Positions 24,401 through 32,620 of a stretch of 64,000 nucleotides of DNA are shown piece after piece. Position 1 is the first letter of the stretch, and each line of letters starts with the position of its first letter. The position numbers and the translations under genes were made by a program. The DNA is from Nonomuraea aurantiaca (GTDB lineage: Bacteria; Actinomycetota; Actinomycetes; Streptosporangiales; Streptosporangiaceae), in assembly GCF_020215705.1 (NCBI RefSeq), contig NZ_JAIWNB010000016.1, positions 1-64,000 of the forward strand, written 5' to 3'. Under the pieces are notes generated by a model. It was not told the DNA's origin and did not search any database. It saw nothing but the letters and a program-made list of their open reading frames with translations.

Positions 24401-26959
24401 GCCGGAGGCTGCACGTTCGTGGTCGCCGAGCGCGCGGGTTCCCGCGTGGTCTCCTCCGCGGTCGCCTTCGAAGACCTGGGCGGCGCGCTGCGCGGGCTCG
24501 CGGAGCTGGTGAGCGGCGAGGACGCCATCGACGCCGACATCTATCTCGCCTGGGAGAACCAGCCGGAGGACTCCGAGGCGATGGCGGCCGCGCTGCACGA
24601 GGTCGTCAGCGCGCACCCGCTGCCGAGCCAGGTCCGCAGGGTCACCGCCACCGTCGCGGGCAGCGGCGGCACGGTGATGCACCACCACTTCACCTTCCGC
24701 CCGTCGGCCACCGGGATGACCGAGCAGCGGCTGATCCGCGGCCTGCACCCGTACATCGCGCAGCGGATGCAGCTGGAGCGGCTGAGCAAGTTCGACCTCA
24801 CCCGGTTGCCGTCGTCGGATGAGGAGGTCTACCTCTTCCGGTGCGTGGCGCGGGAGAACCCCTCCGACGACCGCCTCGTCGCGTTCGCGCAGGTGCGCGA
24901 CCTGACCGAGCTGCGTGAGCACGACGGCCGGCTGGTCGCGCTGCCGACGGCCGAGGACACCATCGCCACCTGCCTCGACTCGATCCGCCGCGCGCAGTCG
25001 CGGCGGCCGTCGGAGAAGCGCTTCAACACCAACCGGATCGTGGTCTACGTCTGGCCGCCGAGCGGCATCACCCGCGCCGAGATCGAGATGATCGCCGCGC
25101 GCGTGCGGCCGACGACCGCGGGCGCCGGTCTGGAGGAGATCCTGTTCATCGCGCGGCAGCGCGACCGGACGACCGGCGAGCTGACGAAGATGGCCGTGCG
25201 CATCACCTTCGACGCCACCGGCGGCACCGACCTGACCATCGGCGAGCCGTCGGACGAGCCGGTCGAGCCGCTCGACGACTACCGGCAGAAGGTGCTGCGG
25301 GCCAGCAGCCGCAACACGGTCTACCCGTACGAGCTGACCGGCCGGCTCGGCGACTTCGCCGAGTACGACCTCGACGACGACCACGCGCTGGTGCCGGTCG
25401 ACCGGCCGAAGGGGCGCAACACCGCGGCGATCGTCGCGGGCGTGGTCACCACGCCGACCCGTCGGCACCCGCAGGGCGTCACCAGGGTCCTGCTGCTCGG
25501 CGACCCGACGAAGTCGCTGGGCGCGCTGTCGGAGGCGGAGTGCCGCCGTGTGATCGCCGCGCTCGACCTGGCCGAGCGGATGCGGGTGCCGCTGGAGTGG
25601 TACGCGCTGTCAGCCGGTGCCCGGATCTCCATGAAGTCCGGCACGGAGAACATGGACTGGGTGGCCGCGGCGCTCAAGCGGATCGTCGAGTTCACCCAGG
25701 ACGGCGGCGAGATCAACATCGTGGTCGCGGGCATCAACGTCGGCGCGCAGCCCTACTGGAACGCCGAGGCGACGATGCTCATGCACACCAAGGGCATCCT
25801 GGTGATGACGCCGGACTCGGCGATGGTGCTGACCGGCAAGCAGTCGCTCGACTTCTCCGGTGGCGTGTCGGCCGAGGACAACTTCGGCATCGGCGGCTAT
25901 GACCGCGTGATGGGCCCGAACGGGCAGGCACAGTACTGGGCGCCCAACCTGGCCGCCGCGCGGGACGTGCTGATGTCGTACTACGACCACACCTACGTCG
26001 CGCCCGGCGAACAGGGGCCGCGGCGGGCGACGACCACCGACCCCGTCGACCGCGACATCTCCGACTTCCCGCACTCCTTGCCGGACAGTGACTTCACCAC
26101 CGTCGGCGAGATCTTCTCCGCCGAGGCCAACCCCGACCGCAAGAAGCCGTTCGACATCCGGACCGTGATGCGGGCGCTCTCCGACCAGGACCACCCGGTG
26201 CTGGAACGCTGGGCGGGCATGGCCGACGCGGAGACCGCGGCGGTGCAGGACGTCCATCTCGGCGGCATCCCGGTGTGCCTGCTCGGCATCGAGTCACGGG
26301 CGGTGCCGCGGCGCGGGTTCCCGCCCACCGACGGCCCGGACACCTACACCGCGGGCACGCTGTTCCCGCGGTCGTCGAAGAAGGCCGCGCGGGCGATCAA
26401 CGCGGCCAGCGGCAACCGGCCGCTGGTGGTGCTGGCGAACCTGTCGGGCTTCGACGGCTCGCCGGAGTCGATGCGGAAGCTGCAGCTGGAGTACGGCGCC
26501 GAGATCGGCCGCGCGATCGTGAACTTCCGCGGGCCCATCGTGTTCTGCGTGATCTCGCGCTACCACGGCGGCGCGTTCGTGGTGTTCTCGAAAGCGCTGA
26601 ACCCGAACATGACCGTGCTCGCGCTGGAGGGCTCGTTCGCCTCGGTGCTCGGTGGCGCCCCCGCCGCCGCGGTGGTGTTCTCCGGCGACGTCAACGTCCG
26701 CACCGCGGCCGACCCGCGCGTGCGGGAGCTGGAGGCGCGCACCGCGGCCGCCGCCGGCACCGAGCGCGCCGCGTTGACCGCGGAGCTCGACGAGCTCCGC
26801 GCGTCGGTCCGCGCGGAGAAGCTCGGCGAGGTGGCCACGGAGTTCGACCGGGTGCACAACATCCAGCGCGCGGTGGAGGTCGGGTCTGTGGACGCCGTCA
26901 TCCGCGCCGCCGAACTCCGCCCGCGCATCATCGAGGCCATCGAGTCGCGTCTGCGTTAG
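21500..26959 (+). CDS. Single-chain multidomain acyl-CoA carboxylase (BC-BCCP-central-CT, 1819 aa)
   Basis: GTG 21500 is preceded by AGGAGG. Domain order from the start: biotin carboxylase (about 1-450; ATP-grasp glycine loop KATAGGGGRGIRVV near 163), biotin carrier with ESMKMET and biotinyl Lys near 620, and a long central region (about 680-1280) without enzyme motif. Carboxyltransferase beta (SAGARIS near 1370; NVGAQPYWNAEATMLM near 1413) and alpha (LSGFDGSPESMRKLQLEYG near 1645; GGAFVVFSKALNP) complete it. It catalyses ATP-dependent carboxylation of an acyl-CoA. This order is that of eukaryotic ACC; most bacterial enzymes are split into subunits. Substrate chain length is not predictable. 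No partner gene or biotin ligase is adjacent. Confidence 0.93.
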   Translation: MFSRVAIVNRGEAAMRLIHAVRELAAETATPIQTVALHTDVDRTATFVREADIAYDLGPASARPYLDLKALERALVETGADAAWVGWGFVAEDPAFAELCEKIGVTFVGPSAEAMRRLGDKIGAKLLAEEVGVPVAPWSRGAVETLDAALAAAAEIGYPLMLKATAGGGGRGIRVVTNEAELTDAYERTSQEAARAFGSGVVFLERLVTGARHVEVQVIADGQGTAWALGVRDCSVQRRNQKVIEESASPVLSPAQTAELKASAERLAVAVDYRGAATVEFLYHPGDQLFAFLEVNTRLQVEHPITESTTGFDLVKAQLRVASGGRLVGAPPVERGHAVEARLNAEDPDRDFAPSPGRIARLDLPAGPGIRVDTGVSEGDTIPADFDSMIAKIIAYGVDRDEALGRLRRAMAQTTVIIEGGATNKSFVLDLLDQPEVIDASADTGWIDRVRGQGRLISHRHSAVALAAAAIEAYEEEERAERQRLLSTAFGGRPQVQHESGRPLDLKLRGAGYRVRVARVGAHRFRVGVQAGDDVRTADVELERFDRHSGRIIVNGTPYRLLTGAHGPIHLVEVDGVTHRVSRDEGGVVRSPAPALVVATPLKVGAEVEAGAPVLVLESMKMETVLRAPFRARLKECVVSVGSQVETGAPLLRLEPLADDAEAASTSAAESVELDLPAAPGRIPARERAARGQEDLRSLLLGFDVDPHDEGGVLEDYLAARRAATEDGHRPLAEELALVEVFADLAELSRNRPAGEDFGAGHVYSAREYFHTYLQSLDVERAGLPAAFQAKLAKALGHYGVTDLERSPELEAAVFRIFLAQQRAAADAAVVTTLLRAWLRESPPDETLREPAGLTLERLLAATQVRFPVVSDLARGVVFAWFGQPLLRRNRARVYADVRKHLRHLDAHPDAPDRAERIAEMVRTTEPLVRLLGQRLTRDDLDNAVMLEVLTRRYYGNKGLTGVRTSQAGGCTFVVAERAGSRVVSSAVAFEDLGGALRGLAELVSGEDAIDADIYLAWENQPEDSEAMAAALHEVVSAHPLPSQVRRVTATVAGSGGTVMHHHFTFRPSATGMTEQRLIRGLHPYIAQRMQLERLSKFDLTRLPSSDEEVYLFRCVARENPSDDRLVAFAQVRDLTELREHDGRLVALPTAEDTIATCLDSIRRAQSRRPSEKRFNTNRIVVYVWPPSGITRAEIEMIAARVRPTTAGAGLEEILFIARQRDRTTGELTKMAVRITFDATGGTDLTIGEPSDEPVEPLDDYRQKVLRASSRNTVYPYELTGRLGDFAEYDLDDDHALVPVDRPKGRNTAAIVAGVVTTPTRRHPQGVTRVLLLGDPTKSLGALSEAECRRVIAALDLAERMRVPLEWYALSAGARISMKSGTENMDWVAAALKRIVEFTQDGGEINIVVAGINVGAQPYWNAEATMLMHTKGILVMTPDSAMVLTGKQSLDFSGGVSAEDNFGIGGYDRVMGPNGQAQYWAPNLAAARDVLMSYYDHTYVAPGEQGPRRATTTDPVDRDISDFPHSLPDSDFTTVGEIFSAEANPDRKKPFDIRTVMRALSDQDHPVLERWAGMADAETAAVQDVHLGGIPVCLLGIESRAVPRRGFPPTDGPDTYTAGTLFPRSSKKAARAINAASGNRPLVVLANLSGFDGSPESMRKLQLEYGAEIGRAIVNFRGPIVFCVISRYHGGAFVVFSKALNPNMTVLALEGSFASVLGGAPAAAVVFSGDVNVRTAADPRVRELEARTAAAAGTERAALTAELDELRASVRAEKLGEVATEFDRVHNIQRAVEVGSVDAVIRAAELRPRIIEAIESRLR

Positions 26960-27025
26960 CCCGCGTCAGACCAGGTTGACCCGCGCCGGTCCTCCGTAGC
27001 CGCGTCAGCCCAGCGTTGGCCCGCG

Positions 27026-27886
27026 TCACTCTGTGAGGGCCGCTTTCATGACGTCCCGCAGGGGCGTCGGCGGGTGGCCGATCAGGTCAGCCAGCGCCGG
27101 GTCGACCTGGGCGAACTCGCCCTGCCTGCTGGCGGCGAACATTCCGGCGAGCATCCGGGCCTGCGGCTCCGGCACGCCATGGGCGAGCAGGTTCGCCACG
27201 TACTGCTCGTCGGTGATGACGACGCGCCTGATCGGGCGCCCGGTGAGTTCGGCGGCGATCGCGGCGACGTCGGCGAGGTCGAGGGCCGCGGAGCCGGTCA
27301 GCGGCGGGGTCGGGCCGTCGAAGCGGCCCTCGTCGGCCAGGATGACCGCTGCGGCCTCGGCCAGGTCGGCGTGGGCCGTCCAGGAGACCGGTCCGTCCTG
27401 CGGCGCGACCAGTTCGCCGGTCCGCAGGGCGTCGCCCAACAGCATCAGTGTCGTCGCGGCGTAGAAGCCGTTGCGCAGTGAGGTGCGGGCGACGCCGGAC
27501 TCCTCCAGAGCCGCCTCGGTGGCGGCGTGGTCGGGGATGGGCGCGAAGAGCGAGGACGGGTTCGCGCCCATGTGGCTGGTGTAGAGGATCCGGCGCGCGC
27601 CGGCCTCCTTGGCCGCCGTGATCGCGGTGCGGTGCCGGCTGACCGCCGTGTCGCCGATGGCGTCGGCGGAGACGATCAGGACCTGTGAGGCGTCCTCGAA
27701 GGCGTGGGCGAGGCTCGCGGGCTCGGCGTAGTCACCCCGGCGGACGCGGACGCCCCGTTCCCGCAGCCACTGGGCCTTCTCCGGGTCGCGGACGCTCACC
27801 GCGACCTTCTCGGCGGGGACGCGTTCGAGCAGTTCCTCCACGATCGCCCGGCCGAGCCGGCCGCCGGCTCCGGTGACGATGATCAT
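27026..27886 (-). CDS. NmrA/QOR2-like NAD(P)-binding oxidoreductase (286 aa)
   Basis: ATG 27886 follows GGGAGG. The N-terminal GAGGRLGRAIVEELL is the cofactor loop and SVRDPEKAQWLRERGVRVRRGDYAEPASL (core RGVRVRRGDYAEPASL) the NmrA-type second strand. ILYTSHMGANPSSLFAPIPDHAATEAAL and TSLRNGFYA mark the quinone oxidoreductase 2 (QorB)-like family, about 285 residues. Such enzymes reduce quinones or sense NADP. Divergent from a TetR paralogous to that at 5316; expression is probably repressed by it. Confidence 0.9.
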   Translation of the reverse strand: MIIVTGAGGRLGRAIVEELLERVPAEKVAVSVRDPEKAQWLRERGVRVRRGDYAEPASLAHAFEDASQVLIVSADAIGDTAVSRHRTAITAAKEAGARRILYTSHMGANPSSLFAPIPDHAATEAALEESGVARTSLRNGFYAATTLMLLGDALRTGELVAPQDGPVSWTAHADLAEAAAVILADEGRFDGPTPPLTGSAALDLADVAAIAAELTGRPIRRVVITDEQYVANLLAHGVPEPQARMLAGMFAASRQGEFAQVDPALADLIGHPPTPLRDVMKAALTE

Positions 27887-27935
27887 TATGGCCTCCCTAG
27901 CCAAGCAATGCAATCAGTGCTAACGACATAGACAG

Positions 27936-27955
27936 TATCACTGATAAATAGTGAT
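27936..27955. promoter_or_regulatory. TetR operator candidate (ATCACT/AGTGAT)
   Basis: ATCACT (27937-27942) and AGTGAT (27950-27955) are inverse repeats spaced 7 bp in an AT-rich patch of the 98-bp divergent region. The site is centred about 38 bp before the tetR start and 60 bp before the NmrA-like gene start, fitting control of both. Confidence 0.6.
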
Positions 27956-27984
27956 GCTAACGCGAATCTGTTATCGTTGCCACC

Positions 27985-28713
27985 ATGGATGCCGATGACG
28001 TCGACGCCGGGGGCGGCCCCCGCGCACGCATCCTCGCCGCCACGGCCAAGCTGCTCGCCGAGGGCGGCCGGGAGGCCGTGTCGACGCGTGCGGTGGGCGT
28101 CGCGGCAGGAGTGCAGGCTCCGACCATCTACCGGCTCTTCGGCGACATGCGGGGCCTGCTCGACGCGGTCGCGGCCGAGGGCTTCGCCGCCTACCTGAGC
28201 AGCAAGACCGGCCGGGAGCACATCGCCGACCCGGTCGAGGACCTCCGCGCCGGCTGGGACCTGCATATCGGGTTCGGCCTGGCCAACCCGGCCCTGTACC
28301 TGCTCATGAACGAGCCGCGCCTCGGGGCCGCAGGTGCCCCGCCCGCCGCCGCCCCGCCCGCCGCCGTCGCCGGCGAGAAGGTCCTCACCGCGCACATCCG
28401 CCGGATCGCCGAGGCGGGCCGGCTGCGCGTCAGCGAGGAACGCGCCGCCCACCTCGTCCAGGCGGCCGGTCTCGGCACGACGGTCAGCCTGATCACCATG
28501 CCCGCGGACCGCCGCGATCCGGAGCTGTCCATCCTCGCCCGCGAGGCGGTCATCGCCGCGATCACCACCGACGCCCCGGCGGCCGCGGCCCCCGGGCCGG
28601 TGACCGCCGCGGTCACCCTGCGCGCCGTCCTCCCACAGACCACCGCCCTCACCGACCCGGAGCAGCGCCTCCTGGAAGAGTGGCTCGACCGCATCGCCGA
28701 CCCGGCCGGCTGA
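27985..28713 (+). CDS. TetR/AcrR family regulator (242 aa)
   Basis: HTH residues about 12-58: AVSTRAVGVAAGVQAPTIYRLFGDM in part VGVAAGVQAPTIYRLFGD. C-terminal WHG-type domain with DPVEDLRAGWDLHIGFGLANPALYLLM (core DLRAGWDLHIGFGLANPAL). Clear paralog of the TetR at 5316, with an Ala/Pro-rich insertion near residue 112 (GAPPAAAPPAA type) that is low complexity. Divergent from the NmrA-like oxidoreductase and presumably its repressor. The stop codon is followed by an imperfect 57-bp duplication. Confidence 0.9.
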   Translation: MDADDVDAGGGPRARILAATAKLLAEGGREAVSTRAVGVAAGVQAPTIYRLFGDMRGLLDAVAAEGFAAYLSSKTGREHIADPVEDLRAGWDLHIGFGLANPALYLLMNEPRLGAAGAPPAAAPPAAVAGEKVLTAHIRRIAEAGRLRVSEERAAHLVQAAGLGTTVSLITMPADRRDPELSILAREAVIAAITTDAPAAAAPGPVTAAVTLRAVLPQTTALTDPEQRLLEEWLDRIADPAG

Positions 28714-28758
28714 CGGCTCCCAGGGGGTTCGTCACACGACCGTCGCGGCCCCTGTGAC

Positions 28759-28868
28759 GGTCCGTGGTGGCTGGCGTCCCTTGAGGGGATATCCCCTGCG
28801 GGGGAGGAAGACGATGGTCCGTCGTGGCCGGCGTCCCTCGGGAGGGACCCTGCGGGGGGAAGAAGACG
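28759..28868. repeat. Imperfect 57-bp direct duplication between convergent genes
   Basis: The segment beginning GGTCCGTGGTGG at 28759 is repeated from 28816 (GGTCCGTCGTGG) with about 57-bp period and both copies end in GAAGACG. The first copy contains the perfect palindrome GGGGATATCCCC (28785-28796). It fills the space between the ends of two convergent genes and may act as bidirectional terminator; no coding evidence. Confidence 0.7.
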
Positions 28869-28869
28869 G

Positions 28870-30078
28870 CTAGGCGCAGGTCTTCTTGGCCGGAGTGCAG
28901 AGGTCGACCTCCGGGTAGCGGGGCGAGGGTTCGTCCAGCAGGGGTTGCCGCTCGCCACGCAGGTGCAGGTCCAAGAAGGCTCGGACGTACGTACGGGTGA
29001 TCTCCACGGAGCGGGCCGCGGACAGGTCGCCCGGCAGGCCGAGGCCGAGAGGGCCGGCCAGGAGCGGCACGTCGGTGAAGGACTGGTGATCGGCGCCGGG
29101 CAGCTGGAGCCAGCGTTTCCAGCCGGTGAGGAGCTTCCAGTCGCGGTCCCACGAATGGTCGCGGCCTCCGGGTGGGTGGCCGGACGAGCCCATGAACAGG
29201 AACGGCCGCGACAGCCCGCTCTTGGGGATCCGGGCGTAGGTGGTGCCGTCCATGTCGATCCCGGCGCGTACCCGGGAGTCCTTCAGCATGGCCGCCAGCG
29301 CGCCGGCGCCGCCGATCGACTGGCCGGCCATCGCGATCTTGGACGGGTCGATCAGCGAGGAACCCTTCCAAGTCGCGTCCGCCCCGGTCAGCCGGTCGAG
29401 CACGAAGGAGACGTCGGCCGCCCGAACCCCGGCCACCTTCGTGCCGAAGCCGACGTCCGAGTCGCTGTCGCAGGCGACGCATTCGGCGACCCGACCGTCC
29501 GGGAAGGTCGTCGCGTAGTTCTCATACGTGTGGTCGATGCCGGCCACCACGTACCCTCTGCTGGCCAGCTCCTCGCCCAGGGCCGTGAGCGTGGTCCGGG
29601 GCATGGTGAAGCCGGGCGAGAGCACCACCAGGGGCAGAGCGCGCTTGCGCCCCGCCGGTTGGGCGTCGCTGAAGGCGTTGGTGCGCGTCCTGCTCAGCAG
29701 GTCGTACGGCGCGCCGGTCACCTTCTTGCCCTTCAGGGTGAGCTCCGACTCCTTCGGCGTCATGTACGGCGCCCGCCGCCCCTCACGCGCCCGCGTCGGG
29801 TACCACAGGGTGACCATGAGCTCCCTGGCCTTCGCTTCGGGCACCCATGGGTCGGGGCGGGAGGTGTCCTTCAGATACAGGGCGGTGGTGCCGACCGGCT
29901 GCGTGCCGGTGGGCGCGGGCAGGACCGGGGGGCCGGTGGGTCTGGGGGAGGGGCCGGTGCCGGCGCCGGACCTGGGCGGGGTGGGCGCGGAGCAGGCCGC
30001 CGCGGCGAGGAGGACCAGCCCGGTGACGGCTGCCAGACCACCGCGCAGGAGGGGCTTCGGGGTGATGGCATGAGGCAT
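28870..30078 (-). CDS. Alpha/beta hydrolase lipoprotein (PAF-acetylhydrolase/cutinase-like, 402 aa)
   Basis: The signal peptide ends in a lipobox (LLAAAAC), predicting a lipid-anchored extracytoplasmic enzyme. The hydrolase core has PLVVLSPGFTMPRTTLTALGEEL, VVAGIDHTYENY with the oxyanion region, and the nucleophile elbow AMAGQSIGGAGAL (Ser of GQSIGG). A His follows late in GADHQSF. It resembles platelet-activating-factor acetylhydrolase II-type esterases of actinomycetes. Last gene of the GntR-ABC-S41 operon, 53 bp after the protease gene. The deleted paralog at 12669 shares its N- and C-terminal blocks. Confidence 0.87.
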   Translation of the reverse strand: MPHAITPKPLLRGGLAAVTGLVLLAAAACSAPTPPRSGAGTGPSPRPTGPPVLPAPTGTQPVGTTALYLKDTSRPDPWVPEAKARELMVTLWYPTRAREGRRAPYMTPKESELTLKGKKVTGAPYDLLSRTRTNAFSDAQPAGRKRALPLVVLSPGFTMPRTTLTALGEELASRGYVVAGIDHTYENYATTFPDGRVAECVACDSDSDVGFGTKVAGVRAADVSFVLDRLTGADATWKGSSLIDPSKIAMAGQSIGGAGALAAMLKDSRVRAGIDMDGTTYARIPKSGLSRPFLFMGSSGHPPGGRDHSWDRDWKLLTGWKRWLQLPGADHQSFTDVPLLAGPLGLGLPGDLSAARSVEITRTYVRAFLDLHLRGERQPLLDEPSPRYPEVDLCTPAKKTCA

Positions 30079-30131
30079 GAAGAGGTCCGTCCTTTCGGCG
30101 GGACGACCTGGTGGGGGGGGTGGCAGGGTCG

Positions 30132-31571
30132 TCACTTGTGCAGCAGGGTCAGGGCCCTGGCCAGAGCGGGGTCGCGGCCGGCGGCGGCGTCCGTCGGGGT
30201 CAGCGGCACGTAGTCGTCGGGTGCCACGCCGACCCGGTCGATCACCTCGCGGCCGGGCGCCAGGTGGTGCTTGGACGGGAAGCCCAGCATGGTGTTGTTG
30301 CCGAGGAGGTACGGCTGCGCCGGGCCCGAGATGACGCCCGCGGTCCGCGTCCCGACCAGCCGGCCGAGACGCAGGTCCTTGACGGCGGAGCTGAAGTGCT
30401 CGCACGCCGAGGCGCAGGCGCGGTCGGTGAGCACCACCAGCGGCAGGTTGAGCAGCGCGACGCTGTCGTCGGTCCGCGTGGTCTCGCACGTGCCGTCCAC
30501 GGCGCACTGGTAGGCGGTGACCTTGCCGTGGGCGAACCCGCTCAGCAGGCGGGTCGCCTCCACGGGGCTGCCGCCGCCGTTGCCGCGCAGGTCCAGCACG
30601 ACGCCGGTGAGCGTCCTGCCGGTGCGCAGCCTGGCTATCGCCTTGAAGACCCGGTTCGCGGCGTCGGGCGCGAAGCCGCGCAGCCGTACGTAGGCGATGT
30701 CGTCGCGCGGCAGCTTGGCCGTCACCAGTTGCGTGGTCTCCGGATCAGGCTGGTACAGGCCGGGCTTCAGGGTCACGCTCCAGCGGCGGCCGGTGTCCTG
30801 CCGCAGCAGCCGGAGCCGGACCGCGGCGGCTTCCGGGTACTGCGGGTAGAGCCTGGCGATCGCGGCCGGGGTGACCTCTCCCTTGATGAAGGGCGCCGAA
30901 TCGTTGATCGATTCGATGACGTCACCGGGGCGCAGCCCGGCCTTCTTCGCCGGTCCGCCGAGGACGGAGGTGACGAACAGCGGGGGCAGGGCGGCCCCGG
31001 GGTTGCCGGCCACCTGGGGGCCGATGTTGGCTCTGAGGCCCAGGCCGTACTGGTCGTCGTCGTAGGAGTCGGGCGGCCGCTGAACGCCGGACGTCCAGCG
31101 GGCGTGGTTGTCGCCCAGGGCGGCCACGATGGCGCGCAGGGTGGCGGCGGCCAGCTTCGCGCGGAGCCCGGCGTCCGGCGGCAGCCGGTCCGTGACCCGC
31201 CGGTAGGCCGCCTCGAACGCGGCCCAGTCGGCTTCGCGATCCCCGGCGAAGGCCGGCAAGGTGGCCTCGGCCAGGTCGCGCCCGCTGCGGTTGAGCTCCT
31301 GGGTGAAGGCGACGAATCCCGCGCTCAGCAGCGAGCGGGCGTCCAGCGTGGTGCCGCTGTAGTAGTTGGCGAGGATGCACCGGTAGGCCTGCTCGATGAC
31401 GTCGATCGTGGCGGGTGTCTCCGCCGCGATACCGGGACCCCGCTGAGGCGGCGCGCACGCGGGCGTTCCGCCGGCCGCCGCCTTGCCGGGCTGGGTGCGC
31501 GGCGGTGTCTGCCCCGTGCAGGCCACCGCCAGGAGGAGGACGAGTCCGGCCGTCACGGTCTTGCCGATCAT
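30132..31571 (-). CDS. S41 family (C-terminal-processing type) peptidase lipoprotein (479 aa)
   Basis: Lipoprotein signal (VLLLAVAC) at the N-terminus. A PDZ-like segment VTSVLGGPAKKAGLRPGDVIESIN lies near residues 225-250 (core GGPAKKAGLRPGDVIESI). The S41 catalytic core has LDLRGNGGGSPVEA and DRACASACEHFSSAVKDL, where the Ser of ASACE is the nucleophile and a Lys follows. ATG 31571 overlaps the permease stop by 4 bp, so it is translationally coupled to the ABC transporter. Substrate unknown; linkage to the transporter suggests processing or quality control of an exported peptide. Confidence 0.9.
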   Translation of the reverse strand: MIGKTVTAGLVLLLAVACTGQTPPRTQPGKAAAGGTPACAPPQRGPGIAAETPATIDVIEQAYRCILANYYSGTTLDARSLLSAGFVAFTQELNRSGRDLAEATLPAFAGDREADWAAFEAAYRRVTDRLPPDAGLRAKLAAATLRAIVAALGDNHARWTSGVQRPPDSYDDDQYGLGLRANIGPQVAGNPGAALPPLFVTSVLGGPAKKAGLRPGDVIESINDSAPFIKGEVTPAAIARLYPQYPEAAAVRLRLLRQDTGRRWSVTLKPGLYQPDPETTQLVTAKLPRDDIAYVRLRGFAPDAANRVFKAIARLRTGRTLTGVVLDLRGNGGGSPVEATRLLSGFAHGKVTAYQCAVDGTCETTRTDDSVALLNLPLVVLTDRACASACEHFSSAVKDLRLGRLVGTRTAGVISGPAQPYLLGNNTMLGFPSKHHLAPGREVIDRVGVAPDDYVPLTPTDAAAGRDPALARALTLLHK

Positions 31572-32620
31572 GACAGGCGCCTTCGGATCCACCAGAAGCA
31601 CAAGCCTGTCAGGCCGAGGGTGAGAAGGGCGTAGATTCCGGTCTCGATCCACTGGAAGGGCCAGAAACGCTCGAAGGGCTGGTACGTCGCCTGTTGCCGG
31701 TAGCCCACCCGATTGATCTCACCGAGGCATCCGCTCTGGCCGCTTGGGTCCGGCTTCTGCTCCTCGGATGGTGAGCAGGGTCCCGATGTCGTGGAGACCT
31801 GGACGAGGCCGTCGGCGCCGACCGGGCGGCCGGCCGGATCGACGAGCCGGCTGGACAGGACCCAGGCGCCGGTGTGGCCGGGTATCGCCGAGTCCAGGAT
31901 CACGCGCGGATTCGCGCCGCCGCGGGGCAGGCCGATGTTGTCCACGTTCTCGCTGCTGAGCGTGAAGGCCGAGCTGACCGGCGGGAGCAGGTGGGGCCGG
32001 ACCAGCAGCGGCAGGGCGATCTGGAGGGCGGCGAAGACGACCAGGGTGACGGCCATGGCGGTCAGGGTGCGGCGCAGGAACATCCCCATGGCCACACCGA
32101 GGACGAAGGCGAAGGCCGCGTACCCCATGGGGGCGATCCCGCGCGCGCCGAACACCAGCGGATCCATCAGCGCGAAGCCCGGGGCGGCCGACTTGTCCAG
32201 GGGGCCGGACCACCAGGTCACCGCGAGGCCGCACAGACCGGCGGCGGCCATGGCGGCCAGAGCGGTGAAGGTGAGCTTGACGGCCAGCCAGCGGGTGCGG
32301 GTGATGCTCTGGTTCCACACCAGCAGGTGCGTGCCGGCCTCCAGCTCCCGGCTGATCAGCGGCGCCCCCCAGAAGAGCCCGACCAGGCCCGGCAGGATCA
32401 GCACGATGACGGTGACGATCAGGAAGGGGCCCTGATAGTCGTCGAAGAACCGGTCGAAGAAGCGCGCGCAGTCGCCGTTCCGTGCGCAGGCGGTGATCCC
32501 GCTGGAATAGGCGTCGGCCAGGGACGGGCCGGTCAGCGCCAGGGCGGCGGCGAGCACGACGAGGACCGCGGCCATCATCGCGGCGGCCCCGCGGAACTGA
32601 CGCCAGGTCAGCCAGATCAT
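31568..32620 (-). CDS. ABC transporter permease (YtrC/D-like, 350 aa)
   Basis: Membrane protein with about six helices. N-terminal MIWLTWRQFRGAAAMM is typical of actinobacterial permeases paired with GntR/YtrA-regulated ATPases. It has VILPGLVGLFWGAPLISREL, then LEAGTHLLVWNQSITRTRWLAVKL (core GTHLLVWNQSITRTRWLA), a conserved cytoplasmic stretch. The external loop near residues 230-310 carries several Cys that may form disulphides. Coupled by 4-bp overlaps to the ATPase (upstream) and protease (downstream). Confidence 0.9.
   Translation of the reverse strand: MIWLTWRQFRGAAAMMAAVLVVLAAALALTGPSLADAYSSGITACARNGDCARFFDRFFDDYQGPFLIVTVIVLILPGLVGLFWGAPLISRELEAGTHLLVWNQSITRTRWLAVKLTFTALAAMAAAGLCGLAVTWWSGPLDKSAAPGFALMDPLVFGARGIAPMGYAAFAFVLGVAMGMFLRRTLTAMAVTLVVFAALQIALPLLVRPHLLPPVSSAFTLSSENVDNIGLPRGGANPRVILDSAIPGHTGAWVLSSRLVDPAGRPVGADGLVQVSTTSGPCSPSEEQKPDPSGQSGCLGEINRVGYRQQATYQPFERFWPFQWIETGIYALLTLGLTGLCFWWIRRRLS

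Noticed and set aside
21416..25468. Very long open frame (1350 codons) on the minus strand opposite the carboxylase
   Set aside because: Arginine/valine-rich shadow of the GC-biased carboxylase frame; no motif, no ribosome binding site; the plus-strand gene has all catalytic motifs.
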